Positions 1-14,310 of a stretch of 64,000 nt of DNA are shown piece by piece. This DNA is from Phaseolus vulgaris. Its lineage: Eukaryota; Streptophyta; Magnoliopsida; Fabales; Fabaceae. Each line of letters starts with the position of its first letter. Within the stretch, counting starts at the first letter, position 1. A model generated the notes under the pieces. That model saw nothing but the letters and a program-made list of their open reading frames with translations, did no database searches and had not been told where the DNA came from. A program made the translations under genes and the position numbers. The stretch covers positions 728,811 to 792,810 of the forward strand of contig NC_023758.2 of assembly GCF_000499845.2 (NCBI RefSeq), in the 5' to 3' direction.

Positions 1-185
1 CTAATTCACGTACATTGATGCTATCCACGAAGGTTTGGAGATTCCATATCGATTAGAGATTAGAATCTTTCATTGTATATAAGTCAGTGCAAACTTTAAT
101 CCTAAGATTCGGTTTTATGGAGTTGAGTTAGGCTTAAAGTCCACTCCGTAATATGATATCATAGCCATTTTGAACCTATTCTAAC
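1..185 (+). repeat. Degraded LTR end of a legume retrotransposon
   Basis: The stretch around 40-150 has the layout of a widespread legume LTR: a 'cccacatcg..tagagat'-like segment, a 'tataagt..gtgcaaac' segment, then 'gttgagttaggcttaaagtcca' (seen near 121-145). It is followed near 157-170 by a decayed relative of the initiator-Met primer binding site (tgatatcatagcc against tggtatcagagcc). No coding sequence follows. The assignment comes from remembered repeat structure, not an alignment, and the left part lies outside the window. Confidence 0.4.
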
Positions 186-2680
186 AACTATTTGTGTTGG
201 GATTATAGAAAAAAATAATAAATTTAAAATATTATAAGGATGTTCTAAACAAAAGTCCTTCAGAACAAAAAAAAATGCATAAAAGGATTACCGACACAAA
301 GATTGCTCCAAAACAACATGGCTAAAACTGTTGCGTACAAAGAACCACATAGTATTATGCAGAAACCATGTGGATAGGAACGATGATTAGGACCCCCCTT
401 CTGGCTCTACTTCTGCAGATGCAAAGAAACTTAGGGACACCACAACCAAAGTCCAGAGTTTCCAGACATGAGTTCAGGATTCTGCAACATTCTCCCGAAT
501 TTCCAACCCCCGTACGTTGTCCCCTTCCAGCTGCTGACCCTGCTATGATCCTTGACATCACCATTAAAGAACGTTTCCTACTTCAACAATTTCTGCATTT
601 GCAACCAACTACTTTCCGCCCCTTAACCAGCTCAAGTGAAAACACATCATGAATTTACAACAACCAGAAAATATAAGGCAATCAAGCAACTACGTAATAT
701 CATAAGCATCAATCTGAAAAGGTGTGATTAAAACAAGATAAGATATATTTCATGCATCTCCATGTTTTCAAGTGGCCACATATAGAATATCATCTGCATC
801 TATTCTTGGATCCTTAAAAGTTATATTATTTGTATGATTTCATATTCTCCTTACTATATCAATTAGCAATCCTATCCACACTCTATTCTGTTTCTGGTTT
901 AGTAAAAGACACGGTAAACTGCAGAAAGTGACTGATTGGTGAATAATGGTGAGAAATTTGAACTCCAATTCATCTATCCATACGTACTATTGCTATCCAT
1001 ATATACTATTGCGCTATGAACCGAGTAAGATATTACGTATAAAAGATATTTATATTTAAAAATATTAATGTTGTATAGGTGTAAATAATTTTATTTTGGA
1101 TAATTAGACTTAAATAAAAGCCGACATTTATTATTAAATTTCGTCAAGCTAGATACAAAGAGGTAAGGTTCAAAGAATATAAAAGAAAGAAAGACAAATT
1201 ATACACTAGTTAAAAGTTCAGATTTTCTTGACTACAATAAATGTTATAGGTTTGAGATCGCAAATACTCTTGTTTAAAGCAAGTATCAAACAAAAAAATG
1301 CAACACTACATGGAAAAAAAGAGATTTATGGATTCCTTAATTCTTTATATTTCAAACATAAAGTATATCTCGATATGTATTTAAGATATATTTAAGTTAA
1401 TCCCTCTCCTCACATAAAAAGACTTTTGCTTGTTAGTGTCGATCGTTAAAAAAATGTTTTTCTTTTCTTTTATAAGTTTTTACTAGGAGAATGATAGTTT
1501 GACAATTCTTGAAGTTGTATAAGAACTTTGATGATGAGTTTAAAAATAAATATATATAATAAAAGATAAATTTATAATTAAATAATATAAAAAAGTATTA
1601 AAATAATAGTATTGAGAGTTATAATGTTATTATATAAAAATTTGGAGTTTTCAATATATCATTACCCTTCTCAATAACATCTTTAGTATCACCTTTTCTT
1701 ATTAAAATATGATGAAGTTGCTTAATTTATTTTTGTAGGTCTCTAATTTTTTTTAATAAACTTTATCTAAATGGTGTAATGACTTAAAATTTAAAATACA
1801 CTCATTCTCAGAAGGATTATAAGCAAACAGTTGGATATTTTTAGGAAATTTTCATTATTGAAACTAATCAAACATTTTACTTTAGAAAATCAACTTATCA
1901 ATCCAATCATCAATAAATATATAATTGTAAATTATATTGATCTGACCTGACTTGAGCAAGTAAGGTGGCATGGGACGGTGAGTGAGACCTGGACTACTAT
2001 TTTGGTGGCTAATACTTGCTCTTTTTTAACACTTTTTTGAGCAGAAGAGACTTTTCTCCTTCCACCAAACCAAACTATACCTTTTGCAACATGAGAGATA
2101 GTTATGTGTATAATAACTATGTATAATCCCTGTGATGCATGAATGGTGCTTGCATAATGCAAGTGAGGTTTGGGCTTGTTTAAGAAGATAAAGATAGAGA
2201 TGAATAACGTAGAAAGAGGGTGAATTTGAGGAATAGAAATTAGGAAAGGAAAGTTCCCTGAAATTTAGGCTTTCCTAAATTTTGATGCAGTCACGCTCAA
2301 TTGTGACCTTCCAACAATGAAGACAAAAAAGAGGACGAGGAAGAGGATTGTTTCCTTATCATAAACTGTAGAAGAAATTGATGAAAAAGAAGAAGGAAAT
2401 TAAACAACAACCACCACCAGCCTTGAGATTATGATTGGACCCTTCTAATTCTAATCCATCCTTGGAAGGTCCACAACTACCAAATCCCCTCTCCCACCTC
2501 TTACTATTTTCCTATTTTCTCATATCACCCATTGTCAAACTTCATGTCAATCCCACATACATGTACATGAATTGTTCACTTTACCAAGAGCAGCAAATTT
2601 AGATGAAACCACTTTTTGAGAATAAAGATGTTTGAAATTTGTGATATATGTATAAAAGGGTTGGAGATGTAGTATAGATA
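186..2680. other. AT-rich intergenic DNA, no gene seen
   Basis: Only short chance reading frames are present on both strands, none with a recognisable domain. A slightly less AT-rich patch at about 2170-2560 has A/G-rich and C/T-rich stretches but no open frame of useful length. I see no RNA gene or organised repeat here. Confidence 0.6.
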
Positions 2681-2689
2681 AAAATATTT

Positions 2690-3290
2690 TACTGTGTAAA
2701 TTTTATGTTATAAGTTAATTTTATAAGTTTGAGTTAGATTTAAAATTTATTTTTTAATTTGGTATTAAAACTATTTAAAGTTTATTATAGTAAAAATTTA
2801 TTGAGTTTATCAGGTCACTCGTTATTAAGTTACTATTTTACTTAGAGTTGACATGTCTAGTGAAAAAAATATGTTAAAAATCTCACATCATCTAAAGATA
2901 AATATATCACCTTATAAATTTATATATAAGATTAAGTTCAATTTAAAGTTCTGATTTACCCTAGCGATGCTATCTCTGGGACTTGAGATCAGAACATTGG
3001 CGTCTACCGTGGGGCCGAAGAGACTCCTTAGCCCCTTAGTTAGGGGGAATTCACTTCCCTTAGACCTCTACTGGGGGGTTGTTCCCGTATGCTAATATAG
3101 TCTTACATCGTTCAGGAGTCGAAGTCAATGACAATTTATATACTCCCTCATCCCTCAACTCACCGAAACGCCGTTTAAAGACAAAACCATGACAGAGCAC
3201 CAACCTCCAAAGCAAACAATATCTCGAATGCGATGATTTACGATAGTGATACTATCTTTCGAACTCGAGATCGAAACAAGTTATTTTATT
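2690..3290 (+). repeat. Decayed LTR/primer-site relics
   Basis: Three features suggest worn LTR ends. Near 2724-2790 a 'tataagtt..gtttgagttagattta' run leads into 'tggtattaaaactatttaaag', resembling a mutated Met-tRNA primer site. Near 2885-2960 a second 'ctcacatcatctaaagata' segment leads to 'aagttcaatttaaag'. At 2995-3015 'cattggcgtctaccgtgggg' resembles the 'ttggcgccgtctgtgggg' junction typical of plant Ty3/gypsy elements. The phrase 'gatgctatctc..gagatcagaac' (about 2965) recurs in altered form near 3248-3278. No pol remnant is readable. Confidence 0.35.
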
Positions 3291-6200
3291 AATAAAAATG
3301 AGGGACTCATACGAAACCATAGTCTATCGAATAACAACATGAACATTGTGAATACAAGCTTTAGGATGCCTTGACAAATAGTGTTTTACAAATAAAATAA
3401 TAAATGTTGTAAAATTGTCTAACTAAGAAGCATTAAACCAGTAGAGCCACAACCCAAAGATATTGAAAGGGTAAGATTGAAGGAAGAAAATGGATGATAG
3501 AACACAATCATGCTTTAGGTTTGAACTTATTTTTTGAACCATTGTAATTAACCGGTACGGTGTCATTTTAGTTTTTTGGGGGTAATAGGAAGAAACAAGA
3601 AATGAAAAGTCAAGCAGTAATATTTATGTAATATTATTCATTTTCGTACGTTAGCTTTACTCAAGTGGTGAAAGAAAAACAAAAGGTCACCAAATATATG
3701 ATCCTTTCAAATATTTAAAAGTGTTATCTATAGTTTTATGCTTACGTGTATGACGTGTTCGTTTAATACTATTTCTTTTCATTTAATTAATGAAGATTAT
3801 GACAGTGGCTGCAACTCAACTTACACTGAGTGGATCGATTCATTAAACTAATCCTTTTCGGGTTTTTCAAAGCAAATGTTATCTCTAATGCAAATTCACA
3901 TCACAAAATGGTTTGTCGTTTTATAATAATAATAATGTAAATTAAACATGTTATTGTAATTTATAATGTCAAAGGTTAACATCAGCATTCGGAAGCCAAA
4001 TAGGTATTAACTTAACCTTATAACACATTTAAATCCGAGGGGTTACCTGTGCTTTAATTATTTTATCTATATTTAAGAATTAACACAATGCTATTATCTT
4101 AAATTGGGTCACCTTAATTAATTAAAATGCTAGATGTTGGAGTACTCTTAAAATATTTCTATTAATTTTATTCTTTCTTTATCAATAAAATAAATTATTG
4201 TAAAATTAAGAACAGATGTATCCAACATGTAGTTAATATGTTAATTATAACTCAATGACTTTAGTAAATCTTTTAAGAGTAAACTTTCTATATAAAAAGA
4301 CATTTTATAATAAACAGTAGTTACGATTTTCTTTATGTGTTTCATCATTGTTGTTGGGATGACAGAAATGACATGCCTACCTAGGATATTTCCTCTTTAG
4401 GATAAAACATTATAAAAATGCCTAACATAAGTATCCAATGTTGTATTATAATAATAGATAAAAAAAGAGAGAAAAGAATAAGCTGTCAGTTGACTAATTG
4501 AATATTTCTATGCCAAAACTAACATATAAAATCATCTTTCCTTTCTGTAATAAAAAACATATTTATCGGTAATTAGTAATTTAGTTCTATTTTTTTTACT
4601 TAATTAAATTTTTTAAGTCTATCATAAATTTAGCTATTTTTAATTGAATATTTAGTAAAATTTTATGGTAAGTGAAATATTTAAAAAAAAATTATATTCA
4701 TCAATTGAGTTTTTATTGTTTAATTTTTTTAATGGGATAACTTTGTTGTTATTTTGTTTATTTGTATCTGCATATTAAATATTAAATATTAAATATGTGA
4801 AATTTTATAGTTAATATTTAACAATATTACGATAAATGTAATGAAAAATACTTTTATTAATTTCGTTGAAAATATATCAATAGTAGTGACAACGCGGAGC
4901 TCTATGACAATAAAATAATAAAAATTATTTGTCATTCTATATTAATTAACTGTAATATCATCTCATTAATTTTAAAATCGTAAAAATGATAGGATAAAAA
5001 TAAATCACGTTTGAAAAAAATTAAACGATATAAACATAATTGAAAAATATAAAAACTTTTAGAATTTAATAGACCAACAAAAATTAATAAAAATTAATTA
5101 AATATATTTAAATTTATGAGAAAATTCAAATTTAAATAAGTTTTTTTATTATATAATAAAAAATTAAATACATTGTTTTAAAATAATTTTCACCTTATCA
5201 TATTAGAATTTTTAAATTTTAATTAAGAACGTATTTTCTTTTTAAAGCACTAAGGTAAGTATGTCATTGATATATAGCTTGACATACACACAAAAAAAAC
5301 ATAATTTTTTTAAAAATACCCTAGTTTAGATCATTAGTTTCGTTTGATGTACATAATTAGGTATAATAACCTTCAGTATCATGTTATAGTAGAGTATTTA
5401 TAATAGGGTAACATTATTATATTTCTTATCTTGCCCTATTACTCTAATATATTTATTATCTTAAAAGAAATATGAGCTAGGTTTATCAGATAAATTCTCT
5501 CTCATCTCCTTTCTCTATATGTATTATTTACACATAAATTTATATTATAATAATGATTAAATATAGAAACTATTTTTTATTATTTAAATATATTTAAAGA
5601 AAATATTGTGTTACAATATTAATTTTAGAAAAATATTATAATTTTAAGAAAAAGTAACTATATACAAATTAAATTTTTGTATAATTTTATTAGTATTAAT
5701 TGATATGATAACATATCATAAATTTTTATTTAACACATTATCTATGTATATATATTTATAACCATGGTAACACATAAATTTAAATTATATTATTTATAAA
5801 AATATTATCATTTTTGCAGTTCTATTAATTAGATTTGTTCTTTAACATAATCTATATAGAATTAAGTTACACAGTTATTCTGAGATTATGAAAAGTGGTA
5901 GCCTTTTGAAGATGTGAAAGAGTTTCATAACTTCAAAGTTGAAATGCAAAATAAGATTAACTGTAAAATCAAAGGGCAATCATCCATATGTGCAACTGTA
6001 AAAACAAATCCAATTGCAGAACCTATTAATTAAACTGTGAAACACGACACAGTCTAGAAAAGTCTGCTTCATTGTAACACGTTAATGGCCAACTTGTTAA
6101 GAACATAAATTAATAATCTATTGTTCCTTGTTCTTTCCGAGAAAGGGCCACACTTTATTTATTAAAAAGTGCTAAGCACCATAAAAACAAGAGATTAAAG

Positions 6201-6490
6201 AAAAACAATGGATGCAAACAGTGGACCTCTTGGTGATAATGACACCACATTGTCGTTTAACTATCATAATTAGTATTGGTAGACCTTCTCAATTTGTGTG
6301 TTTTTTTTTACATCGTTCTTCTGTTGGCACATGCAACAATATTGTTGTATTTATTTGGAAAATAGTTAATTAATTAGGTTTAAGAAACTGAACTCATTAT
6401 GTACTTCATTTTACAATATACATGTATACTAAACTCAGCATTTCTTGTATAAAAAGTAAGAATGTAGTTTAAACATCTTTATTATCGATT
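3291..6490. other. AT-rich intergenic DNA, no gene seen
   Basis: Very AT-rich with many poly-A/T runs and short A/T repeats (for example 4769-4795, repeated 'attaaat'). A small perfect palindrome gtgcttagcac-like motif lies near 6168-6179. No convincing coding, RNA or element structure is seen. Confidence 0.6.
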
Positions 6491-6495
6491 TGGAC

Positions 6496-6900
6496 TGTTT
6501 CTTCATGTACTTTAAAAATACCTTCTGTAATATTTTGGATTACGTAATTCATAAATTTTTTTCCAAATTCATAATTAGTTTCCGGATTGTATAATATTGA
6601 AGTCCTCTCTCATATGCATGACTATTTTTAGATTATATAATTCAGAAATTTTTTTTGACTTCTGAATTATGTAATCCGAAAGTCTTCTTTTAAATACGTA
6701 TCCGGATTACATAATCCGAAAGTTACTTTATGATAATGACATAAAAAAAATAAAAAGTCATTTTTCATGTAATAGCAGAAAAACCTACGAAGAAACAGTC
6801 TCAATTTGTCAGAAACTGGACTTCTATAAGATTTAAAGAACGGCCCACAGAGTAAAGAGACATAAAGGCTAAAAAGCCCAAAGATGAAGAAAAGCAGAGC
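6496..6900. repeat. Possible TIR element copy A (MITE-like)
   Basis: The left edge 'ctgtttcttcatgtac' and the right-side 'gatgaagaaaagcagag' are loosely inverted copies. Inside lie near-palindromic 'gattacgtaattc' (about 6539) and 'attacataatccg' (about 6709) motifs. The same 'ctgtaatatt.tggattacgtaattc' string occurs again at 58613-58640, so this belongs to a dispersed family. The ends are uncertain. Confidence 0.3.
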
Positions 6901-6921
6901 AAACATTACACAACCAAATAA

Positions 6922-7317
6922 CAGATGTTTCTTCTTCTATCTCCATAACTTTTTTTCTTCTTACATTAAGATAGATCAAGTAAAAGATCATTTTATCCTT
7001 CAAATGTATATTTTAAAATTTAAATATAATTTTTGTTTATTTATATATTTTTATAATTTTAAAAAATATCTTTTAAATTATATAATTTGATTTTTTTTCT
7101 TTAAAAAAGTACATTCCAAAATTATAGAATATGAAAATTTGTTTAAATTTAAAAATACTTTTCAGATTCTATGAAAATAATTTTTAAATTTTATAATCTA
7201 GAATATATTTTTTAAAATATAAATAAAAAAAATTAATATAATAAAAATATTTGTAATATTTTAAAAAATATGGATTTATTAAAAAAAAAATATGGAGGTG
7301 GAGAAAGAAACAGCCCC
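6922..7317. repeat. TIR element copy B (MITE-like)
   Basis: The left end reads 'atgtttcttcttctatctcc' and the right end, on the opposite strand, reads 'ctgtttctttctccacctcc', giving imperfect terminal inverted repeats of about 23 bp. The interior is almost pure A/T and carries no credible protein. The related ends at 58.5 and 59.2 kb support a non-autonomous family. No clear target duplication was found. Confidence 0.4.
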
Positions 7318-7872
7318 AAAGAATATTTTGATGGTATATTTTGACTAAACGCACATTTTTGTTGCATATTTTGAAAAAACTTTTGTCCAAATGCATAATC
7401 AAACATATCTTTAATATATATTTTAATAAGATTTTATCAATATTGTTTTTTGAAAGACAAAAAAAACAAGTTTACACTAACTAGATATGACAAAGTAAAA
7501 TAAAGTAGATACAAGAATCACATGTTTTAATATTCCAATCCCACCAAAATAAAAATAGTATTACATTGTATCCTCTAAGGACAATGAGTTCAAGCATGTT
7601 CAAAGGTAAAGTTTAGTATGTATGTTAGGTTTAGTGTGCCCAGAAGAAGACATTATATTTAACCTTCAATTAGCGTAACTTAATATAAAAACATATATTT
7701 TTTTTCTATATAATACTAACTAAAATACACGTGTTGCCTAGAAGGAGACATATGTTTTTATATTATTTCTCTTTCACAGTTTTTTTATATATCACTCTTT
7801 TGTTTAAAAAAGAGTAACCGTCCATAAATCCACATTTCACCCCTCTCTCTCCACTCTTCCCTAATAAAAGGC

Positions 7873-8070
7873 ACAAATCTCTCCACTTTCCTGCCAGTTA
7901 AGTGAGAACAAATAAAATAAAATTTTAAAATTAAAAATATGCTTATTTAATAAAGAAGAATATCAGTTTAAAACACAAAAGTAACCAATCTCTCCACTCT
8001 CTGGCCAGTTAGGTGATAACAAAAAATAAAATTAACGTACTAATCTCTCCATTAAGTGAGAACAAATAAA
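7873..8070 (+). repeat. Three imperfect direct repeats in AT-rich spacer
   Basis: The phrase 'aatctctccact..c.gccagtta.gtga.aacaaa' occurs near 7875 and 7987. A shortened copy, 'aatctctccattaagtgagaac', occurs near 8042. Spacing is irregular (about 112 and 55 bp). The origin is unknown. Confidence 0.45.
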
Positions 8071-8509
8071 ATATTTTACTTCCAAATGATACTCACAAAA
8101 AAAAAATGATCTTTAACCATAAAAGCTTTTCATCTATGACATCAAAGTATATTAATTTTTCAAAATAATATTAATTATTTATTTTAAAACATTAATAATC
8201 AACATCCTTTTTAACACTACCTTAATAATCAACACCCTTTTTCTATAAAATCCCAAACTAACAACGAATAAAAAAAATTAAAAAAACAAATAATAAACTT
8301 CTATCTATTGATTTTATTTTATTTTGTTAAATTCTTTTTGTTTTAAAAAAATTAAAATCTACTAACCGTTTTTGTTATTACACAACAATTAAATATACAC
8401 ATTTTTATATTACAAAAATATTGAACAAAAACAATTTAAAAAATGAATGATCCCATTAGAACTCAAATCAACTCAAAGATAATGGTATTTTTAAAAAAGG
8501 TTGGTATAG

Positions 8510-8800
8510 TTACAGAAAAGGAGAGAGACGTAAATAATATATTATTATAAAAGAACGAAAAAAAAAGATAAAAAGGAAAGAGGAGAGAGAGACTAAATAA
8601 TAAATTATTATAGAAGAACCAACAGAAAGAAAAAACGATAGAAAATGAAAAGAAGAGCGAGACGTAAATAATAAATTATTATAAAATAACATTATTATAG
8701 AAGAACAAACCGAAAAAAAAAGATAGAAAGGGAAGAGGAGACAAAGATGTAAATAATAAATTATTATAAAAGAACGAACCGAAACAAAATAAAAATAGAA
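8510..8800 (+). repeat. Degenerate AT-rich minisatellite next to the satellite array
   Basis: The core 'gacgtaaataataaattattat' followed by an A/G-rich tail (aagaacg..aaaaaagatagaaaggg..gaggagag) recurs at about 8526, 8591, 8661 and 8747. The periods are roughly 65, 70 and 86 bp. It ends a few bases before the first satellite unit, so it forms the left flank of the array. Confidence 0.6.
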
Positions 8801-11800
8801 AGGGGAGTCCTTATGGCATTATTAAGCGTCGCCTTGGTTTTTCATAAAATTTCGGAAAAATTGTCCTGGAATAATTTTTTTCTGAAATTCCACGTAAGAA
8901 TCTGGACTGAATTTGGGACAAAACGCCACAAATTTCACGTCAAATGGATGAGTATTCACATAGGAAAAAAGTCAAACAGTTTCACACACAAACGACCCTT
9001 CCTTTCAACCCTGACAGTGATGAATAAAAAATTTGTTGAAAATCTTGTGGGACGAATCTGGGGCTCAAATCTCAGCCAAAACTCAATAAACACAATGACG
9101 AATGTCTGGTAAAATTTTCATACCAAATAACGAAAGGAATATGGTGTAGTAAGACCCAGACCGAGAGTGAACAAAACCGGTTTGCCGAAAACAAAATGTC
9201 CTAGCTTTTCTTCCTTATATCTCCTTTTTGTGATTTGTTTTTGGACGTGCCTCCTACGCAGGGTGCAAACAGCACATGAAAGTACTTGTGTGAATATTTC
9301 AACGCAATTTTTCAACACAAAATAAAAAATTGTAAAAAGTAGTGCGAAATTTCACAAATTTTGCTAGAGGATAGCCTTGATTTTTCACAAAATTTGTCCC
9401 GAAATAATTTTTTCCTGAAATTCCACGTAAGAATCTGGACTGAATTTGGGACAAAACGCCACAAATTTCACGTCAAAAGGATGAGTATTCACCTAGGAAA
9501 AAAGTCAAACAGTTTCACACACAAACGAACCTTCCTTTCAACCCTGACAGTGATGAATAAAAAATTGTTGAAAATCTTGTGGGACGAATCTGGGGCTCAA
9601 ATCTCAGCCAAAAGTCAATAAACACAATGACGAATGTCTGGTAAAATTTTCAAACCAAAAGACCCAATGAATAGAGCGTAGTAAGACCTAGACCGAGAGT
9701 GAATAAAACCGGTTTTCCGAAAATAAAATGTCCTGGCTTTTCTTCCCTATATCTCCTTTTTGTGATTTGTTTATGGACGTGCGCCCTTCGCAGGGTGCAA
9801 ACAGCACATGAAAGTACTTGTGTGAATATTTCAACGCAATTTTTCAACACAGAATAAAATTGTAGAAAGTAGTGCGAAATTTAACAAATTTTACTAGATG
9901 ATAGCCTTGGTTTTTCACAAAATTTGTCCCGGAATAATTTTTTCCTGAAATTTCACGTAAGAATCTGGACTGAATTTGGGACAAAACAAAACAACTTTCA
10001 CGTCAAACGGATGAGTATTCACCTACGAAAAAAGTCAAATAGTTTCAAACACAAACGAACCTTCTTTTCAACCCTGACAGTGATGAATAAAAAATTTGTT
10101 GAAAATCTTGTGGGACGAATCTGGGGCTCAAATCTAAGCCAAAACTCAATACACACAATGACGAATGTCTGGTAAAATTTTCAGACCAAAAGACTTAAGG
10201 AATAGGGTGTAGTAAGACCCAGACCGAGAGTGAACAAAATCGGTTTTCCCAAAACAAAATGTCCTCGTTTTTCTTCACTATATCTCCTTTTTGTGATTTG
10301 TTTATGGACGTGCCTCCTTCGCAAGGTGCAAACAACACATGAAATAACTTGTGTGAATTTTTCTACGCAATTTTTTAACATAGAATAAAATTGCAGAAAG
10401 TAAGGCGAAATTTCACAAATTTTGCTAGAGGATAGCATTGGTTTTTCAAAAAATTTCTCCCGGAATAATTTTTTCCTGAAATTCCACGTAAGAATCTGGA
10501 CTGAATTTGGTTGAATACGTCACAAATTTCACGTCAAACGGATGAGTATTAATCTAAAAAAATATCAAACAGTTTCACACACAAAAGAACCTTCCTTTCA
10601 ACCCTGGCAGTGATGAATAAAAAATTTGTTGAAAATCTTGTGAGACGAATCTGGGGCTCAAATCTTAGCCCAAACTCAATACACACAAGGACGAATGTCT
10701 GGTGAAACTTTCAGACCAAAAGACCCAAGGAATAGGGCATACTAAGACCCAAACCGAGAGTGAACAAAACCGATTTTCCGAAAACAAAATGTTCTGGATT
10801 TTCTTCCCTATATCTCCTTTTTGTGATTTGTTTATGGACGTGCCTCCTTCGCAGGGTGCAAACAGCACATGAAAGTACTTGTGTGAATTTTTCAACGCAA
10901 TTTTTCAACACAGAATAAAATTGCAGAAAGTAGGGCAAACATTCTAAAATTTTGCTGGAGGATAGTCTTGGTTTTTCACAAAATTTGTGTCGGAATAATT
11001 TTTTCCAGAAATTCCACGTAAGAATCTGGGCAGAATTTGAAAAAAAACGCCACAAATTTCCGTCAAACGGATGAGTATTCAACTAGGAAAAAAGTCAAAC
11101 AGTTTCACACACAAACGAACCTTCCTTTCAACCCTGTCAGTGATGAATAAAAAATTTGTTGAAAATCTTGTGCGACGAATCTGGAGATCAATTCTCAACT
11201 AAAAGTCAATACACACAATGACAAATGTGTGGTAAAATTTTCAGACCAAAAGACCAAAGGAATAGGGCGTAGTAGTCCCAGACCGAGAGTGAACAAAACC
11301 GGTTTTTCGAAAACAAAATGTCATGGCTTTTCGTCCCTATATCTCGTTTTTGGGAATTTTTTATGGATGTGCCTCCTTCGCAGGGTACAAACAGCACATG
11401 AAAGTACTTGTGTGAATTTTGCAGAAAGTAGGGCAAAATTTCACAAATTTTACTAGACGATAGCCTTGTTTTTCCACAAAATATGTCTCGAAATAACTTT
11501 TTCCTGAAATTCCACGTAAGAATCTGGACTGCATTTGGGACAAAACGCCACAAATTTCACGTCAAACGGATGAGTATTCACCTAGAAAAAAAGTAAAACA
11601 GTTTCACACACAAACGAACCTTCCTTTCAACCCTGGCAGTGATGAATAAAAAATTTGTTGAAAATCTTGTAGGACGAATCTGGGGCTCAAATGTTATCCA
11701 AAATTCAATACACACAATGACGAATGTCTGGTAAAATTTTCAGACTAAAAGATCCAAGGAATAGGGCGTAGTAAGACCCAGATCGAGAGTTAACAAAACC

Positions 11801-13339
11801 GGTTTTTCGAAAACAAAATGCCATGGTTTTCTTCCCTATATCTCCTTTTTGTAATTTGTTTATGGACGTGCCTCCTTCGCAAGCTACAAACAGCACATGA
11901 AAGTACTTGTGTGAATTTTTCAACGCAACTTTTCAACACAGAATAAAATTGCAGAAAGTAGGGCGAAATTCCTCAAATTTTGCTAGAGGATAGTCTTGTT
12001 TTTTCACAAAATTTGTACCGGAATAATTTTTTCCTGAAATTCCACGTAAGAATATGGACTGAATTAGGGACAAAATGCCACAAATTTCACGTCAAACGGA
12101 TGAGTATTCACCTAGGAAAAAAGTAAAACAGTTTCACACATAAACGAACCTTCCTTTCAACCATGACAGTGCTGAATAAAAAATTTCTTGAAAATCTTGT
12201 GGGACTAATCTGAGGCTCAAATCTCAGCCAAAACTCAATACACACAATGACGAATGTCTGGTAAAATTTTCAGACCAAAAGACAAAAAGAATACGGCGTA
12301 GTAAGACCCAGACCGAGAGTGAACAAAACCGGTTTTCCGAAAACAAAATGTCCTGGCTTTTTATCCCTATATCTCCTTTTTGTGATTTGTTTATGGACGT
12401 GCCTTTTTCGCAGGGTGCAAACAGCACATGAAAGTACTTGTGTGAATTTTTCAACACAAAATAAAATTGCAAAAAGTAGGGCGAAATTTCATAAATTTTG
12501 CAAGTAGTTGGCCTTGGTTTTTCACAAAATTTGTCCCGGAATAATTTTTTCCTGAAATTCCACGTAAGAATTTGGACTGAATTTGGGACAAAACACCACA
12601 AATTTCACGACAAACGGATGAGTATTCACCTAGGAAAAAAGTCAAACAGTTTCACACACAAAAGAACCTTCCTTTCAACCCTGACAGTGATGAATAAAAA
12701 ATTTGTTGAAAATATTGTGGGACGAATCTGGAGCTAAAATCTCAGCCAAAACTCAATACACACAATGACGAATGTTTGGTAAATTTTTCAGACCAAAAGA
12801 TTCAAGGAATAGGGCGTACTTAGACCCAGATCGAGAGTGAACAAAACCGGTTTTCCGAAAACAAAATGTCTTGACTTTTCTTCCCTATATCTCATTTTTG
12901 TGATTTTTTTACGGACGTGCCTCCTTCGCAGGGTGCAAACAACACTTGAAAGTACTTGTGTGAATATTTCAACGCAAATTTTTAATACAGAATAAAATTG
13001 TAGAAAGTAAGGCGAAATTTAAAAGATTTTGCTAGAGGATAGCTTTGGTTTTTCCCAAAATTTGTCCCGGAATAATTTTTTCCTGACATTCCACGTAAGA
13101 ATCTGGACTGAATTTGGGACAAAACGCAACATTTTTCACGTCAAACGGATGAGTATTCACTTAGGAAAAAAGTCAAACAGTTTCACACACAAACGAACAT
13201 TCCTTTCAACTCTGACAGTGATGAATAAAAAATTTGTTGAAAATCTTGTGGGACGAATCATTGGCTGAAATCTCAGCCAAACCTCAATACACACAATGAC
13301 GAATGTATGGTAAAACTTTCAGACCAAAAGACTCAAGGA

Positions 13340-14310
13340 ATAGGGAGTAGTCAGACCAAGACCGAGAGTGAACAAAACCGGTTTTCTGAAAACAAAATGT
13401 CCTGACTTTTCTTCCCTATATCTCCTTTTTGTGATTTGTTTATGGACGTGCCTACTTCGCAGGGTGCAAACAGCACATGAACGTACCTGTATGAATTTGT
13501 CAACGCAGTTTTTCAACACAGAATAAAATTGCAGAAAGTTGGGTGAAATTTCACAAATTCTGCTAGAGGATAGCCTTGGTCTTTCACAAAATTTGTCCCG
13601 GAATAATTTTTTTCTGAAATTCTACGTAAGAAGCTGGACTGAATTTGGGACAAAACTCCACAAATTTCACGTCAAACGGATGAGTATTCACCTAGGAAAA
13701 AAGTCAAACAGTTTCACACACAAACGAACCTTCCTTTCAACCCTGGCAGTGATGAATAAAAAATTTGTTGAAAATCTTGTGGGACGAATCTGGGCTCAAA
13801 TCTCAGCCAAAACTCAATACACACAATGAAGAATGTCTGGTAAAATTTTCAGACCAAAAGACCAAAGGAATATGGCGTAGTAAGACCCAGACCGAGAGTG
13901 AACATAATCGGTTTTCCGAAAACAAAATGTCCTGGCTTTTCTTCCCTCTATCTCATTTTTTTGATTTGTTTATGGACGTGCCTCCTTCGCTGGGTGCAAA
14001 CAGCACATGAAAGTAGTTGTGTGAATTTTTCAACGCAATTTTTCAACTCAGAATAAAATTGCAGCAAGTAGGGCGAAATTTCACAAATTTTTCTAGAGGT
14101 TGGTTTTTCACAAAATTTCAGAAGAATTGTCCGGGAATAAGTTTTTCCTGAAATTCCACGTAAGAACATGGACTTAATTTGGGACAAAACGCCAAAAATT
14201 TCACGTCTAACGGATGAGTATTCACCTAGAAACAAAGTCAAACAGTTCACACACAAACGAACTTTCCTTTCAACCCCTGGCAGTGATGAATTAAAAATTT
14301 GTTGAAAATT
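13340..14310 (+). repeat. Satellite segment duplicated four units downstream (first copy)
   Basis: This two-unit stretch is nearly identical to about 15452-16422, at a constant offset of 2112 bp. Shared private variants include 'gggagtagtcagaccaag', 'cctacttcgc', 'gaacgtacctgtatgaatttgtc', 'tctacgtaagaagctgg' and the longer 'atttcagaagaattgtccggg'. Outside these limits the two regions diverge to ordinary unit-to-unit difference, so this is a recent segmental copy. Confidence 0.75.
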
